DNA of 17,533 nucleotides from CAZRZN01 sp964604565 (GCA_964604565.1 CAZRZN010000063.1:1-17533); one strand, 5' to 3'; counted from the stretch's first letter, positions 1 to 8,015 are shown. Notes: generated from the letters alone by a model not told the origin. Numbers and translations are program-made.

Positions 1-168
1 CATGCGGTGCGATGGAAATCAATGCATCCTGTTCCTAGGAGGTCGACACAGATCCCGTTACGGCTGAAAGCAAAAAGCACAGCACGACCGCTATTCTTGC
101 GGCACCCCGGTCACGACCCGCTCCTTGACGACCGAAGAAGCCGAATGCCCGCTGCACAGGCGCCGAAG

Positions 169-184
169 GGCCGTAAGGACGGCC
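169..184 (-). terminator. Hairpin directly after mipA stop codon
   Basis: A perfect 6-bp inverted repeat (GGCCGT, 4-nt loop, ACGGCC) starts one base after the TGA stop of the MipA-family gene when read on the minus strand. There is no T tract after it, so it is at best a weak intrinsic terminator or a 3'-end stabilising hairpin. Confidence 0.35.
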
Positions 185-931
185 TCACCACCGCCAGTCG
201 AATTTCCGGTAGAGCAAGACGCTCAGCGAGCCCGCATCGCGCTCTTGCACAACGGGAGAGTCGCCAATGGAGCCAGTCAAACGGTTCCAGCCAAGTGTTC
301 CCTTGACCGCCCAATCGTCGTTGAAATCGTGCCGGATACTCATTTCCAATCCGTAGGACTGAAGACCGCTTCCTGCATCATAGGCAGCAAGAGAGACGCC
401 CGTCGGCACCGAGAAATAGGTGTCGGCATAAGCATCGTCCACGAACCTCAGCCGCGGACCTACGCGGAATTCCGTCCGGGCCGCCGGCATTGTCACCGCA
501 TCAGCCCCCAGATCCATGACCAGACCTTCATGTCCTGTCACCCCCATCCGCACGGCCCCCGACACTTCGGCATATTGCCAGCGGTAGGAGATCTTTCCGC
601 CCAACTCCAACGCCGCATCCACATCGTCGATGCCGGTCAGCCGGGCATGATCCTTGTCGTTCCGCTCTGCCAGATAACGGAAAGAAGGACCAAACCCGAC
701 GCCCAAACCGTCGCCCTTGTCGATATTCAAAAAGCCCCAGTTCAAACGGCTCAGGCCGGCGCCACCAGTCGGGCCGGTGGTGTATTCGTCCGACCCCTCG
801 TAGGCGGGCGCCACGTTCACACCGAGACCAAGCTCGAACTGAAGCGCCCGATCCTGCGCCACAGCGGGGAATGAGGCGAGGGCCGCAGCAGTTGCGGCGG
901 CGAACAAGGTCGTGGTGGTTTTGGCAAGCAT
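185..931 (-). CDS. MipA/OmpV family outer-membrane protein
   Basis: This 248-residue protein is a probable outer-membrane beta-barrel of the MipA/OmpV family. Residues 1-26 form a signal peptide (Lys4, hydrophobic alanine-rich core, AVAQ cleavage region). The mature part begins with the family-like block around residues 32-48 (ELGLGVNVAPAYEGSD), continues with alternating aromatic/polar strands, and ends in Tyr-Arg-Lys-Phe-Asp-Trp-Arg-Trp, a C-terminal aromatic typical of BAM-assembled barrels. The start at 931 was chosen because the signal peptide begins exactly there; the frame is open to 1168 but the extra N-terminal sequence is not signal-like. A GGA six bases upstream is a weak ribosome site. 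MipA was described as a scaffold for murein enzymes in E. coli, but many members have no tested role. It is divergent from gpmI. The family call is from overall pattern, without a search. Confidence 0.8.
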   Translation of the reverse strand: MLAKTTTTLFAAATAAALASFPAVAQDRALQFELGLGVNVAPAYEGSDEYTTGPTGGAGLSRLNWGFLNIDKGDGLGVGFGPSFRYLAERNDKDHARLTGIDDVDAALELGGKISYRWQYAEVSGAVRMGVTGHEGLVMDLGADAVTMPAARTEFRVGPRLRFVDDAYADTYFSVPTGVSLAAYDAGSGLQSYGLEMSIRHDFNDDWAVKGTLGWNRLTGSIGDSPVVQERDAGSLSVLLYRKFDWRW

Positions 932-963
932 CAAGAAATCCAATTGGTCCGGGGCATACAGAT

Positions 964-993
964 ACATTACCAGATTTAGCACGTCCCAAACAA
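964..993 (-). promoter_or_regulatory. Candidate promoter for the MipA-family gene
   Basis: On the minus strand TTGTTT (988-993) and TAATGT (964-969) are separated by 18 bp and lie about 32 bp upstream of the chosen start codon. They are moderate matches to -35 and -10 elements. The 932-1218 spacer is divergent, so it must hold promoters for both sides. I saw no equally good pair for gpmI. Confidence 0.25.
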
Positions 994-1218
994 ACCGCCA
1001 GAGCAGACCGGGGCCGTTCCGGTTTCGCGGCATTTCAATGGCAGGCTTGCCACGCTTGGACGACTGTCGGGCAGATGCCCGGGTCGTGCAGGACAATCCC
1101 CCCGTGCACAGCTGCCAATCCCGCCGCATGACACGCGTGCCGGTTTCCTGGAACACGCCTCTCCACAACGCGTCTCACCGCTGATAAGACAGGCAGGACA
1201 TTATCCCGGAGTAGCCCC

Positions 1219-2727
1219 GTGACCAAACCTGTCATTCTGACCATTCTCGACGGCTGGGGCCTGCGCGATGATCCCGCCAACAATGCCCCCAAACTGGCCG
1301 AAACCCCTACCGTGGACAGCCTGACCGCCTCCTGCCCCCATGCCACGCTGACGACTCATGGCCCCGACGTCGGATTGCCCACCGGCCAAATGGGCAATTC
1401 AGAGGTTGGCCACACCAACATCGGCGCCGGCCGGGTCGTGGCGATGGATCTGGGCCAGATCGACCTTGCGATCGAAAACGGTTCGTTTTTCAGCAACCCC
1501 GCCATCCTCCACTTTGCCGGTGCGGTGATGGCTGCGGACGGCATGGCGCATGTCATGGGCCTGACCTCCGATGGCGGGGTCCATGCGCACAGCGACCACA
1601 TCCTCGCGGCCTGCAAGGCCCTGACGGACGCCGGTCTTTCTGTCGCCGTCCACGTGATCACGGACGGTCGTGACGTTGCGCCGCGCTCCGCATTGGAACA
1701 GGTAAAGGCGTTCTCTGCCGCGCTGCCCAATGGCGCCCGGATCGTCACAGTCTCCGGCCGGTATTATGCGATGGATCGAGACACCCGCTGGGATCGGGTC
1801 GAGAAAGCCTACCGCGCCATGGTAGAAGGTCAGGGAGACCGCTTCGAGGACGCGGAATCCGGCATCGCGGCCAGCTATGAGCAGGACAAGACGGACGAGT
1901 TCATCGCCCCTTTCGTGGTGGGCGATTACTCCGGGATACGGGACGGCGACGGAATTTTCTTTGCCAACTTCCGAGCCGATCGGGCGCGGGAGATCCTCGC
2001 CGCGATTGGCGATCCAGCCTTTGACGGATTTGACCGTCGGCAACCAAAACTGTCAGGGCTTCTTGGCATGGTGGATTATTCCACCGCGCACAATGCCTAC
2101 ATGACGACGGTCTTTCCCAAACAACAGATCGTCAACACCCTTGGCGAATGGGTAGCCAAGCACGACAAGAGCCAGTTCAGGCTGGCCGAGACCGAAAAAT
2201 ACCCGCATGTCACCTTTTTCCTGAATGGCGGCAAGGAGGTGCCAGAGCCGCATGAAGACCGCTTCATGCCAAAATCGCCCAAGGTGGCGACCTATGACCT
2301 GCAACCGGAGATGTCCGCAGGCGAGGTGACAGAGAAGTTCCTGCAGGCCATCGACAAGGGGTATGATCTGATCGTTGTCAACTATGCCAACCCCGATATG
2401 GTCGGCCATACCGGCGACCTGCAAGCCGCGATGAAGGCCTGCGAGGCGGTGGATGACGGGCTTCGCCAGGTGATCGAGAAACTGGAAAAAACCGGCGGCG
2501 CGCTGCTGGTCATCGCCGACCACGGCAACTGCGAAACCATGGTGGACCCTGTGACAGGCGGGCCGCACACGGCGCATACGACGAACCTCGTTCCGGTGAT
2601 CCTCTATGGTGGACCGGAGGGTGCGCAATTGCGCGACGGGCGTCTGGCAGATGTCGCGCCGACGCTGCTGCACCTGATGGGCCTGCCGAAGCCGGATGAA
2701 ATGACCGGCGAAAGCCTGATCACATGA
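1219..2727 (+). CDS. gpmI: 2,3-bisphosphoglycerate-independent phosphoglycerate mutase
   Basis: This cytoplasmic enzyme interconverts 3- and 2-phosphoglycerate in glycolysis and gluconeogenesis through a phosphoserine intermediate and two Mn ions. The 502-residue length is normal for the family. Visible motifs include LDGWG (residues 10-14, metal Asp11), GNSEVGHTNIG with the phosphorylated Ser61, SDGGVHAHSDH, GRDVAPRSA, GRYYAMDRDTRWDR, FFANFRADR, YANPDMVGHTG, and the C-terminal metal motifs DHGNCE and HTAHT. The start is GTG at 1219 with GGAG at 1208-1211, seven bases upstream. The stop overlaps the envC start (ATGA), which indicates translational coupling. The gpmI-envC pairing is a widespread proteobacterial arrangement. 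Confidence 0.97.
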   Translation: MTKPVILTILDGWGLRDDPANNAPKLAETPTVDSLTASCPHATLTTHGPDVGLPTGQMGNSEVGHTNIGAGRVVAMDLGQIDLAIENGSFFSNPAILHFAGAVMAADGMAHVMGLTSDGGVHAHSDHILAACKALTDAGLSVAVHVITDGRDVAPRSALEQVKAFSAALPNGARIVTVSGRYYAMDRDTRWDRVEKAYRAMVEGQGDRFEDAESGIAASYEQDKTDEFIAPFVVGDYSGIRDGDGIFFANFRADRAREILAAIGDPAFDGFDRRQPKLSGLLGMVDYSTAHNAYMTTVFPKQQIVNTLGEWVAKHDKSQFRLAETEKYPHVTFFLNGGKEVPEPHEDRFMPKSPKVATYDLQPEMSAGEVTEKFLQAIDKGYDLIVVNYANPDMVGHTGDLQAAMKACEAVDDGLRQVIEKLEKTGGALLVIADHGNCETMVDPVTGGPHTAHTTNLVPVILYGGPEGAQLRDGRLADVAPTLLHLMGLPKPDEMTGESLIT

Positions 2728-3845
2728 TGAAGATCCCTGCCCTGATCCTGATGCTGCTGGCCGCACCGTTGAACGCGCAACAGGGCGACGCCGGTGCCCC
2801 TGCCCGCGCGGCGGCAGAGGCGCTGGAGGCCGCTTCGGTCCTGCTGGCATCCGCCGAGGAAGCACAGGACCGGGTGGCCGCGCTGACCGATGCGGTGCGC
2901 GCCTATGAGGATGGGCTTTCCGCCATGCGCGAGGGGCTGCGGGCCGCGGCGATCCGCGAAACTGAATTGTCGCGCAGGCTCGCCGCACAGGAAACCGAAG
3001 TGGCCCGCCTTCTGGGCGCGCTCATGGCGGTGGGCGACCGCGCGACACCGCAGACCCTGGTCCATCCGCAGGGGCCGCTCGGGGCCGCACGATCGGGGAT
3101 GCTGGTCGCGGCGGTGACACCGGGGCTTGCCGGTCGGGCAGCAGCCCTGCGGGCCGATCTCGAAGAGGTGACCGCGCTTCGCCTGCTGCAACAGAACGCC
3201 GCGGACACACTTCAGGACGGGTTGACCGGAGTGCAGGCGGCGCGCACCGACCTGAGTCAGGCCATTGCCGACCGGACCGACCTGCCGCGCCGCTTTACAG
3301 AGGATCCGATCCGCACAGCCATCCTGATTTCCGCGACCGAGACATTGCAGGGGTTTGCCTCCGGGCTTTCCGAGATCGCCGAAGATGACCCATCGCCGCC
3401 GCTCGCCTCCGTCATGGAACGAAAGGGAAGCCTGCCGCTGCCGGTGCGTGGCATCGTGCTGCACAAGGCCGGGGACAGAGACGCCGCCGGCGTGTCGCGG
3501 CCCGGCATCGTGGTCGCCACCCGTCCCGGTGCGCTGGTGACGACGCCAACCGCTGCGACAATCCGTTACAGCGGCCCGCTGCTGGACTACGGGCTGGTCA
3601 GCATCCTTGAACCACAGGCCGATCTGATGTTCGTTCTTGCCGGGCTGGACACCGTTTTCGGCGTGGCCGGCCAAGTCCTGCCTGCCGGATCGCCCATAGG
3701 GCTGATGGCTGGGACTGCTGACGATAATGTGTCACCATCCAGTGAGGGGGCTGGCGCCGGACGGACGGAAACGCTCTATATAGAAGTCAGAGAGGGCGAC
3801 GTGCCCGAAGATCCACTGCGGTGGTTCACAACCGACAAGGGATGA
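2724..3845 (+). CDS. envC: EnvC-like murein hydrolase activator, degenerate LytM/M23 domain
   Basis: A 373-residue periplasmic protein of the EnvC type, which activates N-acetylmuramoyl-L-alanine amidases during septum splitting. It has a signal peptide at residues 1-19 (cleavage near LNA-QQ), alanine/glutamate-rich predicted coiled coil at about 27-105 and again at 135-190, and a C-terminal LytM (peptidase M23) fold at about 236-368 ending in LYIEVREG...DPLRWF. The zinc ligands expected of an active M23 enzyme are not there: the HxGxD-like position reads Arg259-Pro-Gly-Ile-Val263, and the HxH-like position has Leu-Ala-Gly-Leu (305-308). That fits a regulator rather than a hydrolase. Two ATG codons (2724 and 2727) are possible; the first overlaps the gpmI stop. 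ctpA follows 7 bp later, so the three genes are probably one operon. Confidence 0.88.
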   Translation: MMKIPALILMLLAAPLNAQQGDAGAPARAAAEALEAASVLLASAEEAQDRVAALTDAVRAYEDGLSAMREGLRAAAIRETELSRRLAAQETEVARLLGALMAVGDRATPQTLVHPQGPLGAARSGMLVAAVTPGLAGRAAALRADLEEVTALRLLQQNAADTLQDGLTGVQAARTDLSQAIADRTDLPRRFTEDPIRTAILISATETLQGFASGLSEIAEDDPSPPLASVMERKGSLPLPVRGIVLHKAGDRDAAGVSRPGIVVATRPGALVTTPTAATIRYSGPLLDYGLVSILEPQADLMFVLAGLDTVFGVAGQVLPAGSPIGLMAGTADDNVSPSSEGAGAGRTETLYIEVREGDVPEDPLRWFTTDKG

Positions 3846-3852
3846 TTGAGGT

Positions 3853-5190
3853 ATGAGGAAATTCGTGATGGCCGCGATCGGCGGCACACTCGCCTCCGTG
3901 GTGGCGACCACACAATTCGTGGGACCGCTTCTGGCGCAAGACGGCAGCCGTTCAGAAAGCGTCTATGAGCAACTGGATCTTTTCGGCGATATTTTCGAGC
4001 GCATCCGCGCCCAATATGTCGAAGAAGTCGATGAAAAGGAGCTGATCGAGGCCGCGATCAACGGGATGTTGACCTCGCTCGATCCGCATTCGAGCTATCT
4101 GGCGCCGGACGACGCGGCCGACATGCGCGTCCAGACGCGCGGCGAGTTCGGCGGCCTCGGGATCGAGGTCACGCAGGAAGACGGGTTCGTCAAGGTCGTG
4201 TCCCCGATCGACGGGACCCCGGCAGATGCCGCGGGCATCGAGGCGGGCGATTTCATCACCCATGTCGACGGCGAAAGCGTTCTGGGCCTCACGCTCAACG
4301 AGGCGGTGGACATGATGCGCGGTCCGGTCGGGTCAGAGATTCTGATCACCGTGGTGCGCGAGGACATCGACGAACCCTTTGACGTGTCGATCATTCGCGA
4401 CACGATCAAGCTGACCGCCGTGCGCACGCGCACGGAGGGAGAGACTGTGGTCCTTCGGATCACCACCTTCAACGATCAGACCTATCCCAATCTTGCGGAC
4501 GGGCTGGCCGAACAGGTCGAGGCCGCAGGCGGGATCGACAACGTCAACGGTTTTGTCGTCGACCTGCGCAACAACCCCGGCGGCCTCCTGAATCAGGCGA
4601 TTTCGGTGTCGGACGCCTTTCTCGAAGAGGGCGAGATCGTGTCGACCCGTGGCCGGGACCCGGCAGACGGCGACCGTTACAACGCCCAGCCCGGCGATCT
4701 GGCGGAGGGCAAACCGATCGTCGTTCTGATCAACGGCGGGTCCGCCTCTGCATCCGAGATCGTAGCCGGGGCGTTGCAGGATCATCGTCGCGCCATCGTC
4801 GTCGGCACCAAGAGCTTTGGCAAAGGGTCCGTTCAGACGGTCATGCCGCTGCGCGGCAATGGTGCGATGCGCCTGACAACCTCGCGGTATTACACGCCGT
4901 CGGGCCGGTCGATCCAAGCACTGGGCGTCTCGCCTGACATTGTCGTGGCACAGCCCCGCCGCGATCCCAACGCCGAAGACTCCGAGGAGCCGGAAAATCC
5001 CTTCGCACGTTCCGAGGCCGATCTTCGCGGTAGTCTGGACAACGACTCTCTGTCGCCCGAGGAAATCGAACAGATCGAGGAAGACCGGGCCAAGGCCGAA
5101 GCCGCCGCAAGACTGCGCGAGGAGGATTACCAACTTGCCTATGCCATAGACATCCTCAAGGGCTTGTCGGCGCTGGGTTCACGGGACTGA
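3853..5190 (+). CDS. ctpA: C-terminal processing protease, S41 family, PDZ domain
   Basis: A 445-residue carboxyl-terminal processing serine protease acting in the periplasm. It has a signal sequence or N-terminal membrane anchor at residues 1-29, a helical N-terminal region with the family block LDPHSSYL (76-83), a PDZ domain at about 97-180 (GGLGIEV ... GIEAGDFITHVDG), and the S41 catalytic core at about 190-365. The Ser/Lys dyad is Ser299 in GGSASASE and Lys324 in SFGKGSVQ, the usual 25-residue spacing. The C-terminal 75 residues are acidic and probably helical. Such proteases trim or degrade envelope proteins, including cell-wall hydrolases, which fits the envC neighbour. The spacing from envC is 7 bp with GAGG close to the start and AAGGGA further back. 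The gene ends 39 bp before a strong terminator. Confidence 0.95.
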   Translation: MRKFVMAAIGGTLASVVATTQFVGPLLAQDGSRSESVYEQLDLFGDIFERIRAQYVEEVDEKELIEAAINGMLTSLDPHSSYLAPDDAADMRVQTRGEFGGLGIEVTQEDGFVKVVSPIDGTPADAAGIEAGDFITHVDGESVLGLTLNEAVDMMRGPVGSEILITVVREDIDEPFDVSIIRDTIKLTAVRTRTEGETVVLRITTFNDQTYPNLADGLAEQVEAAGGIDNVNGFVVDLRNNPGGLLNQAISVSDAFLEEGEIVSTRGRDPADGDRYNAQPGDLAEGKPIVVLINGGSASASEIVAGALQDHRRAIVVGTKSFGKGSVQTVMPLRGNGAMRLTTSRYYTPSGRSIQALGVSPDIVVAQPRRDPNAEDSEEPENPFARSEADLRGSLDNDSLSPEEIEQIEEDRAKAEAAARLREEDYQLAYAIDILKGLSALGSRD

Positions 5191-5229
5191 AGTTCAAGGG
5201 ACTGGCGCCAGCCTCTCGGCAAGGTTCTG

Positions 5230-5260
5230 ATCCGGCGGTCCCTGGGGCCGCCGGATTTTT
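5230..5260 (+). terminator. Rho-independent terminator of gpmI-envC-ctpA
   Basis: A 9-bp perfect stem (ATCCGGCGG at 5230-5238 with CCGCCGGAT at 5248-5256), which can be extended inside the loop, is followed by five T residues (5256-5260). It starts 40 bases after the ctpA stop codon. It is the clearest intrinsic terminator in the window and separates ctpA from rppH. Confidence 0.9.
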
Positions 5261-5288
5261 CTTGTCCGGGCGGCAGCGGTCGACTGCG

Positions 5289-5317
5289 TTGACAGGAGCG
5301 CATCCGAGACTTGCGGA
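5289..5317 (+). promoter_or_regulatory. Candidate promoter upstream of rppH
   Basis: A consensus -35 hexamer, TTGACA, lies at 5289-5294, just past the ctpA terminator and 138 bp before rppH. The -10 position at 17-bp spacing (TGCGGA, 5312-5317) is poor. Alphaproteobacterial promoters often depend mainly on the -35 element, so this is plausible but unproven. Because rppH sits after a strong terminator it must have a promoter in 5261-5431. Confidence 0.3.
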
Positions 5318-5431
5318 ATACCGCAGCATATTGGGCCGCGCCCGGCCGCCAAGCCCTGTGGACTGTCTGCCGGACCTGCGTTTGAATAATCGAAACCTTT
5401 CAATCCATACAAGAGACCAGGAGGATGAGAC

Positions 5432-5917
5432 ATGACGCCGGAAGAGATCACCGCCCTGCCCTACCGCCGGAACGTCGGCGTCATGCTGATGAACGCGGCG
5501 GGACATGCCTTTGTCGGTCAGCGCCTCGACAGTGATGTGCCAGCATGGCAAATGCCGCAGGGTGGCATCGACGAGGGCGAATCCCCACGCGACGCCGCCC
5601 TGCGAGAATTGCAGGAAGAGACGGGCGTCAGCCCGGAACTTGTAACGGTCGAGGCCGAGACAGAGGGCTGGATATCCTACGACCTCCCACATGATATTGT
5701 GCCGACGATCTGGAAAGGGCGATACAAGGGGCAGGAGCAGAAGTGGTTCCTGCTGCGCTTTCACGGCACCGACGATCAGGTTCGGATCGACGCGGACGAT
5801 CACCAGGAGTTTTCCGAATGGTGCTGGCTGCCACCCAAGGACGTGGCCGCGCAGATCGTCCCGTTCAAGCGGCCTGTCTACGAACAGGTTCTCGCCGCTT
5901 TCAAGGAGCATTTCTGA
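5432..5917 (+). CDS. rppH: RNA pyrophosphohydrolase (Nudix)
   Basis: A 161-residue Nudix hydrolase of the RppH/NudH type, which removes pyrophosphate from the 5' triphosphate end of RNA and so starts mRNA decay. Members of the same group also act on diadenosine polyphosphates. The start PYRRNVGVMLMN (10-21) is characteristic of RppH. The Nudix box spans residues 44-66 and fits G-x5-E-x7-REUxEExGU exactly: Gly44, Glu50, Arg58-Glu59, Glu62-Glu63, Gly65. The later block QKWFLLRF (103-110) and the EFSEWCW segment (126-132) also fit. AGGAGG at 5419-5424 is seven bases before the ATG. The stop codon TGA shares one base with the ATG of the next gene, so the two are probably co-translated. Confidence 0.95.
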   Translation: MTPEEITALPYRRNVGVMLMNAAGHAFVGQRLDSDVPAWQMPQGGIDEGESPRDAALRELQEETGVSPELVTVEAETEGWISYDLPHDIVPTIWKGRYKGQEQKWFLLRFHGTDDQVRIDADDHQEFSEWCWLPPKDVAAQIVPFKRPVYEQVLAAFKEHF

Positions 5918-6399
5918 TGCGTTGGATTGTCCTTGCCGCCATGCTTTTGGCCACTCCGGCCTTTTCGTTGTCCTGCGTGCCCGCAGACCCGGTGCGGGAT
6001 TTCAAGGCGGCGGCAGACTCGCCTTTGCGTTGGGGTATAGCGGTCGGGCGCATTGATTTCGATGAATCGCGTCTGCCGACTGTGGACTGGAACAGGCAAA
6101 CGGAGATCCCGCCACAAACCGATCTGCGGGCGCAGATGGTCGGACACTCCCTTGGCCGCGACGGCTTTGTCAGACCTTTTCAGGCCAATGTGACGCTGCG
6201 GGTGACCTGCGCGGGTCCATGGTGCGCCCAGCCCATCAGCGGCGCGCGCTACCTTGCCTTCATCAAGCATGAGGGCGGCAAGCGGATCGTTCAGGCGACG
6301 CCCTGTGGTGCGTGGTCCTATATCAATCCGCCCCGGATCTTCCTTGACCGCTTGCACACCTGCTTTGTCGGCGGCCCCTGTGAGGAATTCCGGTTCTGA
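5917..6399 (+). CDS. Secreted six-cysteine protein of unknown function
   Basis: A 160-residue protein that I cannot assign to a named family. Residues 1-17 form a classic signal peptide (MRW, hydrophobic core, TPAFS). Six cysteines (20, 98, 103, 130, 149, 155) suggest up to three disulfides after export. The pattern of an early Cys-Val-Pro, GARYLAFIKHEGGK at 109-122 and a following Cys130 resembles netrin/TIMP-like (NTR, OB-fold) secreted domains, but that is a resemblance only. The serine-leucine-serine before Cys20 is not a good lipobox, so I expect a soluble periplasmic or secreted protein. The start at 5917 overlaps the rppH stop by one base and begins exactly at the signal peptide; the frame is open further upstream inside rppH, which is shadow. 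Confidence 0.75.
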   Translation: MRWIVLAAMLLATPAFSLSCVPADPVRDFKAAADSPLRWGIAVGRIDFDESRLPTVDWNRQTEIPPQTDLRAQMVGHSLGRDGFVRPFQANVTLRVTCAGPWCAQPISGARYLAFIKHEGGKRIVQATPCGAWSYINPPRIFLDRLHTCFVGGPCEEFRF

Positions 6400-6498
6400 C
6401 ATAGCCGGACAGGGGTCAATATTGACTTACAACCGGCCACAATGCCCTTTGTGAAAATACCCGCAGGACAGGACGCAAGCCCGCCTGCCGTGATCGGA

Positions 6499-6529
6499 CC
6501 GGTGCCGGATCGCCGACAGGCGGCACCGG
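6499..6529. terminator. Inverted repeat between convergent genes
   Basis: A perfect 9-bp inverted repeat (CCGGTGCCG at 6499-6507, CGGCACCGG at 6521-6529) with a 13-nt loop lies two bases beyond the TAA stop of the minus-strand transglycosylase gene and about 100 bp past the stop of the plus-strand secreted-protein gene. CCGCCTG (6481-6487) can pair alternatively with CAGGCGG (6517-6523). There is no T tract on either strand, so bidirectional termination is possible but not certain. Confidence 0.45.
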
Positions 6530-6531
6530 CG

Positions 6532-7908
6532 TTACCGCAAATCCTTCAGCACACGCAGCGATGCATAGCCATCGGGAACAAGGCCCCGGGACTGCTGATA
6601 GCGACGCAGGGCATTGATGGTCAGCGGCCCGATCCGTGCGTCGATTCCCTGCGTGTCGAACCCTGCCGACGTCAGGCGTTCTTGCAGTTCGATCCGCTCT
6701 TTGAAGGTCAGCGCCCGATCACCACGGGGCCACGCGGCCTTGATCGGCCCGCTGCCCCTTAACCTGTCGGAAAGATGGCCGACACCGATCACATAGGCGT
6801 CGGCGCTGTTGTAGCGTTCCAGCACCTTGAAGTTGTCGAAAATGAGAAAAGCGGCCCCCCTGTGCCCCGCCGGCAGCAGGATCGATGCAGGCCCGTAATC
6901 CGGAACCGGCTGGCCGTCGAGGGCGACAACGCCCTTGCGTGCCCAAGCTGACGGGGGCCGCCGGATCGAGCGGCTGACCGTCATATAGTCGAAATTCTCC
7001 GGCAGACGCACTTCGACACCCCAAGGCACGCCGGTCTGCCAGCCGTTGGTCTTGAGGTAATGCGCGGTGGAGGCCAAGGCGTCTGCCGGATCATCGCCCC
7101 AGATATCCCGCTTGCCGTCGCCGTCATGGTCCACGGCCAGACGCTGAAACGATCCCGGCATGAACTGCGTATGCCCCATGGCCCCCGCCCACGAGCCAAG
7201 CATATTGTCGGGCGTGGTATCACCCTGCTGGAGGATTTTCAGCGCGTCCAGCAATTGTGCCTCGAAGAATTTTCCGCGGCGACCGTCATAGGCCAGGCTC
7301 GCCATGGCCGCGATCACAGGGGTTTCCCCTCGAAAGGTGCCGTAGGCCGACTCCAGACCCCAGATGGCGACAACCACTTCCTTTTCGACACCGTATTTCG
7401 CCTCGATCCGGTCAAGCAGTCTGGCATGTTCACGCAACACGGCCTTGCCGTTGCGGATCCGCGTGCTTGAAACGGCGCTGTCCAGATAATCCCAAAGCGT
7501 CTTGGTGAATTCCGATTGGTTGCGATCCCTTTCAACCACTGTCGGGTCAAAACGCACGCCCTCAAAGGCGTGATCGAAGGTGGCTGCCCGTATCCCCTGA
7601 CCCAACGCACGCGGGCGGTAGTCCCGGATCCAGGCGCGAAAGCCTGCCTCCGTCCCGGCGCTCTTGGCCGCCATTCCCGGTTCCGGCGCGATGGCAGTTG
7701 GCCGCTTGACAGGGCGCAAGGTGCGTTGCGGCACCAGAAACCTGTCTGTCAGGGTGGCCCCGCGGCTGACAATCTCGGGATCAGATACGCCCGACGGTCC
7801 AAGATCGCCCCTCGCCACAGGACGCAGGGAGCTCTTGAGGGTCTCCGCGAAGGCCGGAGAAATCGTCAGGACAATGGCGAAAAGCCAAGGTATCGCGTGC
7901 CGTGTCAT
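6532..7908 (-). CDS. Lytic murein transglycosylase (MltB family) with peptidoglycan-binding domain
   Basis: A 458-residue periplasmic enzyme that cleaves the MurNAc-GlcNAc bond of peptidoglycan to form 1,6-anhydro ends. The signal peptide covers residues 1-21 (ISPAFA). A low-complexity linker (22-85) leads to the SLT2/MltB catalytic domain at about 88-385. The catalytic acid is Glu186 in the motif WGLESAYG, and the domain also shows GAMGHTQFMPGSF (242-254), DGDGKRDIW (262-270), DALASTAHYLKTNGW and the late block NSADAYVIGVGHLSDRL. Residues 400-458 form a C-terminal PG_binding_1 domain (SAGFDTQGIDARIGPLT...YQQSRGLVPDG). There is no lipobox, so unlike E. coli MltB it is likely soluble. AGGA lies eight bases upstream of the ATG. 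It is the downstream gene of the rnr-side minus-strand block. Confidence 0.93.
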   Translation of the reverse strand: MTRHAIPWLFAIVLTISPAFAETLKSSLRPVARGDLGPSGVSDPEIVSRGATLTDRFLVPQRTLRPVKRPTAIAPEPGMAAKSAGTEAGFRAWIRDYRPRALGQGIRAATFDHAFEGVRFDPTVVERDRNQSEFTKTLWDYLDSAVSSTRIRNGKAVLREHARLLDRIEAKYGVEKEVVVAIWGLESAYGTFRGETPVIAAMASLAYDGRRGKFFEAQLLDALKILQQGDTTPDNMLGSWAGAMGHTQFMPGSFQRLAVDHDGDGKRDIWGDDPADALASTAHYLKTNGWQTGVPWGVEVRLPENFDYMTVSRSIRRPPSAWARKGVVALDGQPVPDYGPASILLPAGHRGAAFLIFDNFKVLERYNSADAYVIGVGHLSDRLRGSGPIKAAWPRGDRALTFKERIELQERLTSAGFDTQGIDARIGPLTINALRRYQQSRGLVPDGYASLRVLKDLR

Positions 7909-7918
7909 GTGTCCGATC

Positions 7919-7970
7919 CTGCTGCTCTCTTGTTTTGCAGCAGTTTAACGCGACAGGGGCGCCTTGCGAA
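7919..7970 (-). promoter_or_regulatory. Candidate promoter and leader hairpin of the transglycosylase gene
   Basis: On the minus strand TTCGCA (7965-7970) and TTAAAC (7943-7948), 16 bp apart, could be -35 and -10 elements. Immediately downstream is a perfect 7-bp inverted repeat (7919-7925 with 7937-7943, 11-nt loop). Its 3' arm ends in the AG that begins the AGGA ribosome site, so the hairpin could partly mask that site. This is weak promoter evidence; the hairpin itself is certain. Confidence 0.25.
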
Positions 7971-7977
7971 GAGATCA

Positions 7978-7996
7978 GAAACCGGCCTGCGGTTTC
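7978..7996 (-). terminator. Hairpin downstream of rnr
   Basis: A perfect 7-bp stem (GAAACCG and CGGTTTC, 5-nt loop) begins about 20 bases after the rnr TGA on the minus strand. It is followed by TGATCTCTTC rather than a T run, so termination would be inefficient or Rho-assisted. It lies between rnr and the transglycosylase gene. Confidence 0.45.
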
Positions 7997-8015
7997 CTGC
8001 CAAGCGGCGAGAGGA

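Noticed and set aside
37..42. AGGAGG near the left edge as the ribosome site of a plus-strand gene
   Set aside because: No ATG, GTG or TTG lies at a proper distance downstream, and the frames that follow do not look like protein and run antisense to the MipA-family gene.
5940..5976. Lipoprotein signal in the secreted six-cysteine protein
   Set aside because: The residues before Cys20 (Ser-Leu-Ser) do not fit the lipobox pattern; a signal peptidase I site after Ser17 is more likely.
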